Source: Russula earlei (Eukaryota; Basidiomycota; Agaricomycetes; Russulales; Russulaceae). From it: DNA of 20,882 nt. The DNA is taken from assembly GCA_025769875.1 (NCBI GenBank), contig JAGFNK010000820.1, positions 1-20,882 of the forward strand, written 5' to 3'. Below are positions 1 to 7,063 of the stretch, one piece after another; position 1 is the first letter of the stretch, and the number at the start of each line of letters is the position of its first letter. A program made the position numbers and the translations under genes. The notes beneath the pieces are model-generated. The model worked only from the letters and a program-made list of their open reading frames with translations, was not told the origin of the DNA and did no database searches.

Positions 1-337
1 ACACTCATGCACCTTTACCCATGCCTCTAGGACATCAAGCATCAGATCCAGGGCACGATCTCCACTTTCTCTCAGTTCCTCCCTGTCTGTACCCACCCTT
101 GGATCAAACCTCCTGAACTCCATGTGCCCTGAACAGGTGCGCTACAGTAGCATCATAGCGACCTGTATGGAAAAGAAACAATTCACATTTTCCATAGAAA
201 AGCTGTGGCCTAAGCTGAGCCAAGCAGGCCAAGCTGGGTTTGACGGCTTTGGCTTGGCCTGGGATTTGAGAAAGCCAGAGCTGCCTTGAGCCAAGCCAAA
301 GCTGGGGCTTTCAGGCTGAGCCAGGCTGGAACAGCAC
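1..337. other. No gene seen; short-repeat-rich sequence
   Basis: No coding region can be supported here. Positions 200-335 are built from many direct and inverted variants of AGCCAAGCC / GGCTTGGCC, so the segment is low complexity and can fold on itself. A small hairpin (ATGGAAAA at 167-174 with TTTTCCAT at 188-195) lies just before it. CpG is rare, as in the next 7 kb. It may be the inner part of the decayed element whose end is at 338-598, but it does not match the palindrome arms. Confidence 0.4.
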
Positions 338-598
338 TAATATAGACCACGATTTTTGAGTTGTAATTCATCTAATACACATGTGGAGGTGGCTTGAGTC
401 CAGCTCCACCCAATTCTCACTCAAATCTCATGAAATCAATGGGACTGCCTAGCCCTCATTCAGGCCATTCAGGGACAATAAGATTCATATGAACTGAAGC
501 TGTTTTGAGGGAGATATTTATCCCGCATGTTTGAGGGGGTTTCTGCACCGATTTGGGTGGAATTCAAGCTCCACCAAGTGTGCTGAAAATGGCAATAA
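338..598 (+). repeat. Orphan decayed copy of the palindrome-arm terminus
   Basis: This segment aligns over its whole length, in the same orientation, with the outer 255 bp of the right arm of the large palindrome (about 18427-18681) and in reverse with the left arm (15182-15437). Both end at the same bases, ..GGCAATAA, which supports a real element terminus there. Where the palindrome copies have CpG, this copy usually has TpG or CpA (for example AACGGC becomes AATGGC and CTCCGCC becomes CTCCACC), so it is an older, deaminated copy. Homology stops abruptly at about 338 on the inner side. Seen directly by comparing the two places; the class of element is unknown. Confidence 0.85.
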
Positions 599-1480
599 AT
601 AAGATCAATGGTCCCATCTGTAAATGTGTCCTACCAATGCAGATATGCTTGACTCAAGCAGGCAATACTCATGGAGGGGAAGGAGTGTTATGTCCTTCTA
701 GAGTATGTAAACAAGATGAGAGGGGCACTGCAGACATGGTAGGAGCCAACTGTTTGGGATTGGCATTGGCAAACTAAGTTGAGCTTAAGGCTCAACTGCT
801 ACAAACTGGGGGCTTATATAGCCCTCAGGTATAAGGTTCTTGCTACTGTAAGTACTGGTAGGTGCTATAGGAGCAAGGATGGCTCATGGAAGCAATAGTT
901 GCTTCCACTGTGAACAATCTTGGTGCTGGAAGCATTAAGTACTTCCATAGTAGCAATCTCAGTGTCATAAGTAGGCACAATCAACATACAGCAAGCCCTA
1001 CTTGGTGGCAACCTATCTAACAGTAAAGGACAATATTAAAGGCCCACTAATGACCCTTTAAGATGACCCAAAGGTCCTTATATTGGATGATGATGAAGAT
1101 ACTATAGATCCTAGGACACATTATTAGACTAACTCTAATAACCTTAGAATGAACTATAAGACAACACTAGGGACCTTAATACTGATATTAGGGTTAACTC
1201 TAAAGGACCCTAATAGAACCTTATAAGGGGTCTTATAAGGAACACCTCCTCACCATCAAATACTCCAAGTCTCAGAAAGACTGGCCCTAAACTAACTAAC
1301 AGCAAATGAATCAGATACTTTGCACATGCGCTAAGCAGTGAACATGTGGACACTAGAGGCCCTTACTCTGTTTACACCATTTTCCTTTTACATTTACTTC
1401 TTACCTTTTGCTATGGACTGCTTGCCTTCGTACGTCCCTCTACCTACTGGTCTTGTGATCTCTTACATCTTGTGATCCCT
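599..1480. other. CpG-poor intergenic or decayed repeat sequence, no gene
   Basis: No reading frame here looks coding. Positions 1020-1260 hold several short near-palindromes (for example ACCTTATAAGGGGTCTTATAAGG at about 1219-1241 and repeated TTAAGG/CCTTAA words), which suggests the inside of a decayed mobile element. It may be the upstream part of the LTR-like sequence that ends near 2077, but a 5' boundary cannot be placed. Confidence 0.35.
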
Positions 1481-2077
1481 TCTCTGTTATCATGTGATCC
1501 ATACACATCCAGGTAACACTGGATTGCTGTTACTTTCCCTTTGTTTGGTTCTCTTTCCATTTATATTCACTTCTTAGTTTTGACTGTGCAATGCTGCGCA
1601 CTTACTGTGCAGCACAGTTACTTGGTTATGACTCATTTGTGGCCTCATTTCTATGACTCCTACTTATTATGACTCCTACTATACTAGTAGCACAGTCAAA
1701 GCACAGCTATTGCTGTGCTTCTCCTGTATATTATATATAAGCTCAGTACTTTGTGACCAAAGCCCTAAGCTTGGTCTCTTGTAGAATCCAATCTACTCTT
1801 GTCCAACATATTTGCCTGCAACCCACTTCACTCCTAATCCTCAAACCACATCCACATCTCCATCTCACCAACTCTTCACACACACCAACCACCATCTACT
1901 CTACCTATCCCTTCCTTCCCTAAGAGTCTCTCTTCACTCCCCTGAGAAGAGCTCTCCTCCTTTGAGACCTACCTTCCTCTACTCTCTCTGCATTGTTCAA
2001 GGTCTCCAACAGACTTGTGTTGAGATTACCACTGCTTTTGGGCAGTCTGATGTAATCACAGCCCAGTTGCGTTAACA
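1481..2077 (+). repeat. LTR-like remnant with promoter (5' edge uncertain)
   Basis: The segment has the layout of a retrotransposon long terminal repeat: a perfect hairpin AAGCACAGC-tatt-GCTGTGCTT (1699-1720), a TATA element (TATATATAAG at about 1731-1740), a pyrimidine-rich stretch downstream, and an end ..GTTAACA at 2077. A second imperfect hairpin built on ACTGTGC/GCACAGT lies at about 1585-1618. No matching TGT.. start with a duplication of the flanking CATCG was found, so the left end is missing or degraded. The open frame at 1812-2075 within it is rich in Thr, Ser, Pro and His and is not considered a gene. Confidence 0.35.
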
Positions 2078-2173
2078 CATCGGCTCCCACGGACCGGGCG
2101 CTCCCAGCTCACGCGCGTCGCTCCACACGTCGGATCAGCCCGGACCGGCTCAGCTCAGATGCTGCAGCCTGCG
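2078..2173. other. CpG-rich block in CpG-poor surroundings
   Basis: About 95 bp with roughly fourteen CpG dinucleotides, against almost none in the neighbouring kilobase. It contains two related copies of a CGGACCGG..CAGCTCA word. It lies between the LTR-like end at 2077 and the LTR-like element at 2174. It might be an insertion too recent to have decayed, the start of an internal retrotransposon region, or a protected unmethylated patch. No coding frame or tRNA primer-binding site was recognised. Confidence 0.4.
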
Positions 2174-2487
2174 TATGTTACAATGATAAGTTAATTGATG
2201 ACAATTGGTAGCTACTAATGACTGATCCTTTATGATACAAGTTGGTAGTTATGATTACATTGCTTAGAGACGCTTTCGCGTATTTAAGAGGCACTCAATT
2301 AGCTAGATTGCTTCAGTTTTGTCTTACACAAACTGAAGTGAGTACTTACTGTTTCCTATCTATCTATCGCATCTAATCACGCGTTGTAGATATCTTTGAT
2401 AGGTATTACTGATTTATAGTTTTTTTGTCTTACACAAACTGAAATATCTTTGATAGATCTTAAGGATCTTATCACTGTTATCATAAC
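2174..2487 (+). mobile_element. Solo LTR or small terminal-inverted-repeat element
   Basis: Ends are TATGTTACAATGATAAG on the left and the near-complement CTTATCACTGTTATCATA on the right, about 17 bp with one indel. The flanks share CTGCG (2169-2173 and 2488-2492; C is also present before each, giving CCTGCG if the right end is moved one base in). Inside are a TATA-like TATTTAAG (about 2281) and a duplicated segment: TTTTGTCTTACACAAACTGA occurs at about 2317 and again at 2425, each followed by a copy of ATATCTTTGATAG. TG starts at 2176, but the right end lacks a clean CA, so LTR versus a MITE-like element remains open. Confidence 0.5.
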
Positions 2488-2492
2488 CTGCG

Positions 2493-3031
2493 CCCATCTG
2501 CTTCAACAACTTGAACACATATAGCTAGTGGAATCAGCCCTAGTCTATCCCATTACAAACTTACCCTAGATTCTCAATGGACTGAGTCATACTAGGAAGG
2601 GTCTATTGGCCATAACCTGTTTAGCATAAAACACTTTGACTGCTGCAGGGATCCTTATTCTTTACACACAGGAACCAGCCCGTTTCTCAAATACATTTCT
2701 ACTATCAACTTGTCTTCATGCTTGAGAACTGACACAGCTTGTTACCATGACATACTCATTGTCTAGGGCCTCCTTACTCAGCAGCTTACTGAGCATGACT
2801 GAGCATGCTCACTAAGCATTACCTGATGTCTTACTCATCTCTTAGTGTGCTTGATAACAAGGTTATGACTTGTTCTCTATTTAGCAGTTCCCTTCTAGTA
2901 TATAAGCACTCAATAAAGTAGTGGACAGTCTTCAGATGGTCCAATTGATTTGCAGCACTCTCTTTTACCAGGAGTACTCCTTTAGGACTGCTCCCTCTGC
3001 CCCACTGGCTTCCTTGCTGTATACTTGCTCT
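2493..3031 (+). repeat. Probable LTR remnant with TATA promoter
   Basis: This CpG-poor stretch has a U3/R-like layout: repeats of CTTACTCA / GAGCATG words (2770-2815), a clear TATA element in AGTATATAAGCACTC (about 2897-2911), an AATAAA just downstream (about 2911), then a T/C-rich tract. The flanks of the next element (3037-3629) appear to be one continuous sequence interrupted by it, so this LTR-like piece probably resumes at 3635. Clean ends with a target duplication were not found. Open frames on both strands (2831-3094 and 2921-3205) have no recognisable product. Confidence 0.35.
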
Positions 3032-3036
3032 GTGCT

Positions 3037-3629
3037 TGTTGTGATCTACCCCCTCTTTCAGTTCGTCTCTGAAACATTTCTTATTGTTCTCCACTTTTCA
3101 CCCTCGTACCCTTGGTTACTGTTCCATCCCTTGTTATTGATGGTTTCTCTTGTTTCACCTATTGTGTTTCATCTATTGTTTGAGCTCCTTTTGCTACTGG
3201 CTTAGTATTATCTATTGTTCCGCATATGGTACTGTACAGCCTCGCTAGATACAGTATTTAAGCACCTGTAGAAGCTGGGGAATGCCCCAAGCTTAGCTTT
3301 GTCCCATTACTTGTCGCATCCCTTGCCCTGTATACTCTCTCAAAATCACAACTTGCTTGTGCTGGCCTACACTCTGCTTGACCTAAGCACACCTCAAGGA
3401 ACTCTTGTGTTCCTTTCCTCCTCTGCCTCTCTCTCATCGTCCTCCTCTTCTGTGAAACCAGAAGACTGACTCTTTCTGCGGACTGAGTCACTGTTTGACT
3501 CAGCCTTGAGATGCTAAACCCTTGATCTGGTCTCTTTGAGCCAGCCCCACTGAACCCTCGAACCAAGTCATAGGGACTTGGCCCCACTGAACCTTGAGCT
3601 AATGCTCTTATGGCCATGACGCCGTAACA
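3037..3629 (+). mobile_element. Candidate solo LTR (593 bp)
   Basis: Starts TGTTGTGATC and ends GCCGTAACA, giving TG..CA ends with a short TGTT/AACA inverted pair. It is flanked by a 5-bp direct repeat GTGCT (3032-3036 and 3630-3634), the length expected for retroviral-type integrases. A TATA-like GTATTTAAGCACC lies near 3254. Neither a primer-binding site nor retrotransposon proteins adjoin it, so it reads as a solo LTR left by LTR-LTR recombination, inserted in older LTR-like sequence. A 5-bp match could be chance, hence moderate confidence. Confidence 0.5.
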
Positions 3630-3634
3630 GTGCT

Positions 3635-4034
3635 CCCAGTAACGGTACCCCTTTGGTACTTGCTACTGCTTTGGACCCTCTTTCTTGCCCACACCATCAT
3701 AGACATCTATCAACTCATCTCTGAGCTTTTCCCTCACTCTTGAACTGGATTGTTCAATAGTGAGTCTTGACAGAGTGGAGCTTGAACCTAAGTCTGTTTA
3801 CCAGTAAATGGACACCGCTGTTGACCAAAGGATGAAGTCTTATGATCATGGACATGTTTGGTCCTGTGACCTGTGCATGCCCTGTGACTGGGATGCTTGT
3901 GACTCAAGTGTCCCTTGTGACTGGGATTCAGATAGTAGTGCTGCCATGCAGTGGTGGGTAGGGTGGCCTTGGTGGGATGTAATGGCCCATTCTTCTCTGA
4001 TGCTCTCTCCTGATGTGCTCCTGATAGTTTTCAA
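3635..4034. other. Decayed repeat sequence, no gene
   Basis: The opening bases probably continue the older element interrupted by the solo LTR. Positions 3860-3930 contain an imperfect tandem of CCTGTGACTGGGATTC-like units (about 27 bp, two to three copies), which produces short repetitive open frames on both strands. No product is recognisable. CpG is scarce. Confidence 0.35.
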
Positions 4035-4035
4035 C

Positions 4036-4106
4036 TTTTCATGGTGGGTTGAATTACTATGAAAGCTGATTGTGTTGGCAAGAGAATTGGGGCTTCAATC
4101 ACACAC
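4036..4106 (+). repeat. Dispersed repeat R, copy 1 (fragment)
   Basis: About 65-70 bp starting near TTTTCATGGTGGGTTGA and running through GTTGGCAAGAGAATTGG to CAATCACACAC. The same sequence occurs at 20565-20635 (plus strand) and about 5440-5510 (minus strand). Homology stops at 4106, where the TAATGGATG.. element begins. The sequence resuming at about 4665 (CACATAAAT..) resembles the continuation of R (CACATTTAAATG), so R was probably split by an insertion at this point. Confidence 0.65.
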
Positions 4107-4410
4107 TAATGGATGAAATTGACTTATACAAGTGAGTTATGTTGTGAAATGCAACCACAGATAGAGGGACCTCAGAGGAGGTGCTTGGTCATTGCCACCC
4201 TCTTGGGTCCAACTTGTGGGTTCAACACTATGTGACCCAACCTGGGGACCTCAGAGAAGGGGGTTGACATGCACTCACATGATTCCCTATATCCTGGTGC
4301 AATTAAGAAAATGGCCAGACTGGGGGTTGAACCCAGGACCTTCCAGATATATACCAGGTGCTCTAACCACTGAGCTACCTAGCCTTGGGTACAGTGAAGT
4401 GGATTAATCT
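4107..4410 (-). mobile_element. tRNA-derived SINE-like element
   Basis: On the minus strand a tRNA-like head (4384 to 4312) is followed by about 200 bp of unrelated body ending near 4107, the order expected of a tRNA-derived SINE. The body contains two copies of a CTGAGGTCCC-type word (around 4170 and 4248). The far end (4107-4135) is itself similar to the terminal repeat at 4636-4664, so the SINE either sits inside, or shares its tail with, the inverted-repeat element next to it. No poly(A) tail is seen. The family is not recognised. Confidence 0.5.
4312..4384 (-). tRNA. tRNA-like sequence (pseudo-tRNA, SINE head)
   Basis: Read on the minus strand it has a full cloverleaf outline: acceptor stem GGCTAGG/TCTGGCC (seven pairs including G-T), D-arm GCTC..GAGC with A box TAGCTCAGTGG (4367-4377), and T-arm CTGGG-TTCAACC-CCCAG with B box GGTTCAACCCC (4323-4333). 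The anticodon arm is damaged: the stem CCTGG pairs only weakly with CTGGA, and the loop TATATAT lacks the invariant T at position 33. It is therefore probably not a working tRNA, but the A and B boxes could still act as an RNA polymerase III promoter. No amino-acid identity is assigned. Confidence 0.65.
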
Positions 4411-4664
4411 ATATGACAGATTGTATATCCAATAAGTTAATAATAAGATAACTACTTACCCTCTTCCCCTACCAAAATGAAAAAGAAATATTATTGTCTT
4501 TCTGATTAACCAGTGCACCATCCACCCTATCTGCCCATTCTGGCCCAAGTGCCCCTTTCACCACACAATGTTTGAAGTTCAGGAATGCCCATTCAGAGAT
4601 CATATAATTTGGTGAGTAGTTATCTTATTATTAATTTACTTATATAAGTAAATTTCATCTGTTA
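4411..4664. repeat. Inverted-repeat (MITE-like) element
   Basis: An arm at 4428-4459 (..AAGTTAATAATAAGATAACTACTTACC) is inverted at 4611-4643 with few mismatches, around a loop of about 150 bp. The right end continues outward as CATCTGTTA (4656-4664), and a related end, TAATGGATGAAATTGACTTA, is found inverted at 4107-4126. Three copies of the same terminal sequence thus lie within 560 bp, giving a compound foldback arrangement. A TA or ACAC duplication may flank 4107-4664. No transposase is present. Confidence 0.5.
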
Positions 4665-5250
4665 ACACATAAATTTGCTAACCTAATGAATTGCAAGGTA
4701 CATGCTATTCTTTGCCCAATGGCAGCTGAGACTGATTCATCTTGCTCTGGGATGTAAGCTGCATGGCATGGGAAATGGAAGCTGACAATATCAGGCCACA
4801 TCCAGAGGCTAGTATCTCTCTCAGGATATTATATCATTATCATGTGATCTCACATCTAGGCTTGAGAATGCTAATCAATCAGAGGAGATCATTGAGGTCA
4901 CACAGGCTGCCAAATACAGTTTCACAGCTGCAATTAATGTGACTCAAGGTTTCATGGTCTTACCTGATAAGGAATACATTGATGGAGACAACCAAGCATA
5001 ATAGGCATCAAATGGGGCCCAAAACAATGGACCTGTCTCCCAGATGAGCAGGGACTGACAGCACAGAGCATTGGTGTCACTAAGGGAAAGTGCCACCAAG
5101 TTCACAGTGATTCATATGCCAGGGGTGAACAATCAGGCAAGCATGCCAAGCCCAATGCAATATCTGCCACCACAAATGTGCACATGCATGCTCTTGGAGA
5201 ATGGTCATATCAAACCACCCTCCCTCAGAACCCCCCTCCCTCCATTTCCA
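4665..5250 (+). pseudogene. Decayed coding remnant of unknown origin
   Basis: The only part with a protein-like look is an open frame of 62 codons at 4813-4998 (plus strand, ended by TAA TAG at 4999). Its composition is balanced, with stretches such as SEEIIEVTQAAKYSFTAAIN and an acidic end near YIDGD. The frame is stopped upstream by TAG at 4810, and similar codons continue before it, so it may be a fragment of a larger gene inside a repeat. The family is not recognised. The rest of the stretch is CpG-poor with no other clear feature; 5225-5280 is C-rich. Confidence 0.25.
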
Positions 5251-5515
5251 CCACCTCCCTTGCACCAGGTCCCTTTGAACTCACACCACTGCCTATTCTA
5301 GCAGCCTCATCTGCTGCTGTTCCCTCTACACACAATAGAAAATCATTTTTTGTATCATTGCAATTTATATGTCTGATACCTAGTAAATAAGTAATTGAAT
5401 AAGAGATTGAGAAAATAATTTGGTGTCATTTAAATGTGTGATTGAAGCACTGATTCTCTTGCCAACACAATTGCCTTTTATAGAAATTCAACCCACTGCA
5501 AAAAGTATGCAATTG
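5251..5515 (-). repeat. Dispersed repeat R, copy 2
   Basis: Read on the minus strand this matches 20560-20882 in order: GTGGGTTGA.., CAAGAGAAT.., TTTAAATGACACCAAAT, TTTCTCAAT.., TTATT(A/T)A, the GGAACAGCAGCAG block, and GGGACCTGGTGCAAGGGAGG. CpG positions of the copy at the window end are TpG or CpA here. Copy 3 has an extra internal duplication that this copy lacks. The element type is unknown; a short Gly/Ala-rich frame around the GGAACAGCAGCAG block hints at coding ancestry. Confidence 0.75.
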
Positions 5516-5604
5516 CTCCTGATCATGTCAGCTTCAAGGAACATGTCCCTGAGTGAGGGAGTTGGTAACTGGATAGTTGCAGGCACCTTTGTGGCCTGGA
5601 CAAG

Positions 5605-6143
5605 TGTTAGGAATTCTTGCATATCATCTATTACCTATGGTGACTCATCTCTGCTTACTGTTGCTCACTCATCACTTGTGGCTTATTCATCTCTGCTTAC
5701 CACTGCTTAGTGATCCGCTTACTGATTGCTTACTGGCTCACTTATTGATCACTTACTTTTGATGATAGATACTAGAAAAGAATGACTCACACATGAGTCA
5801 TTTCCAACATTCTCAAATTGCACTCTACGTTTTTGGATACTACTGGTTCTCAGCTATGTGCACCCCAAGTTTCATATGAATCGGATCAGCCATTGTCAAG
5901 ATATTGTATAAATACTCTGCAGAACCAAGAAGTCAAGCCTTACGCTCAACTTACTCTCTTACAAGAAATAACTATCTTGTCAAAGCTCTACAAGTCATTT
6001 ACTCTATAGTGAAAGAGGTCCCTCTCTTCTCTATCATCTACTCTTCCTGAGATAATATCAACAGATTCAAAGTCTAGTGCTTGAACTATATCAAGCAACT
6101 CTTTCACTAAAGAGTTGATAATAAGATCAGTCAGATCTTAACA
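5605..6143 (+). mobile_element. Solo LTR (539 bp) with 5-bp target duplication
   Basis: Begins TGTTAGGAATTC and ends CAGATCTTAACA, so the ends form the TGTTA/TAACA inverted pair typical of LTRs. It is flanked by ACAAG on both sides (5600-5604 and 6144-6148). The U3-like part (5640-5755) is made of repeated CTGCTTACT / CTCACTCATC words, followed by a TATA box TATAAATA (5907-5914) and a CT-rich leader. No internal retrotransposon region adjoins it, so it is read as a solo LTR. Superfamily (Copia or Gypsy) cannot be decided from an LTR alone. Confidence 0.75.
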
Positions 6144-6148
6144 ACAAG

Positions 6149-6511
6149 TATGTGGAGTAATGATAACAACTTGGTTGTTCTAGCAGGAGTAGAGGTAGTC
6201 ATCATATGATGTTATGGTGGTTTTGCATTGAGGGGGCAAGGAGCAACTGCATAACATGATCTTCCTTAGTCATAACCAACTAAATGGATTTGGGGGTCTG
6301 AAATAATAACTGAGGTTATAATACTATATGACTCAATTATATAACCAATCAATTTTAATGGACTTCCCAATTTTCCATCATAGTTGGTACAGAGGCTAGG
6401 ACAGGTGTCACTGTCATCTTCATTGCCCATCCTTGCCTTGGCATTGCCATGGGAAATCCACACATGGTGGTGGTAGCACTTCAAGGAGTCCCTCAGCCAG
6501 CTAGAGACTTG
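6149..6511. other. CpG-poor sequence, no gene
   Basis: Nothing was recognised. A minus-strand open frame (6266-6526) has no identifiable domain and runs into the terminal repeat of the next element. The sequence is AT-rich with almost no CpG, like the surrounding repeats. Confidence 0.35.
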
Positions 6512-7060
6512 GGTCCCTTTTACCAACCAAGAATTCTTGAATCTTGAACTTTAACTTGGATTTTGGGATTTTCTGGGAGTGACAGGAATGACAGGTGTGA
6601 TGTAAGTGACATAATAAACTAATATGAGTCTATTTCAAACATGAGTTATTTTTCAGTGTGATTTGCATTCATGTGTGGGTTATATGTGATATGTAAAATC
6701 TTTTTTCTAGCCCCTTCCTTCCACTCCTTCCAAGTGGGGTATGGCAAGCATGTCATTAAGGCAGCACATGTGTCACCAATGTGTGGGTGCACCTGTTTGT
6801 GTAACTTTTCTATGTGCAGCTCTGGTGCAAATGGGGCTGCAAGCACCCAGATGTTGAGCTTGACTCTGAGTTTGATGCTGACACATCATGTGTAACCCCA
6901 AAAATGTGAATATGCAAATGACAACAGAAAAAAATGCATATTAATTTATTATATACATCATATCACTTACATCACTCCTGTCACTCCTGTCACTCCTGGA
7001 AAATCCCAAAATCCAAGTTCAAGTTCAAGATTCAAGAATTCTCAGTTGGTAAAAGGGGAC
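6512..7060. mobile_element. Long-TIR MITE/foldback element (549 bp)
   Basis: The first about 113 bp (from GTCCCTTTTACCAAC, through AAGAATTCTTGAATC, to GATGTAAGTGA..) recur inverted at about 6937-7060 with high identity. The arms hold short tandem units, TCACTCCTG three times on the right (6971-6998) and the equivalent twice on the left. The 300-bp middle has no transposase, only a 74-codon frame (6671-6895) without similarity to anything recognised. A 3-bp TTG may be the target duplication (6509-6511 and 7061-7063), which would fit a Harbinger-like element, but this is weak. Confidence 0.65.
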
Positions 7061-7063
7061 TTG

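Noticed and set aside
338..598. Open frame 553-777 as a gene
   Set aside because: It starts inside the repeat terminus and has counterparts only in decayed repeat sequence.
1812..2075. 87-codon open frame
   Set aside because: It lies in the pyrimidine-rich leader of an LTR-like sequence and ends at the LTR terminus; composition is repetitive and no domain is visible.
4312..4384. Functional tRNA gene
   Set aside because: The anticodon stem is mismatched and the loop lacks T33, and the sequence lies within repeats; a SINE head or pseudo-tRNA fits better.
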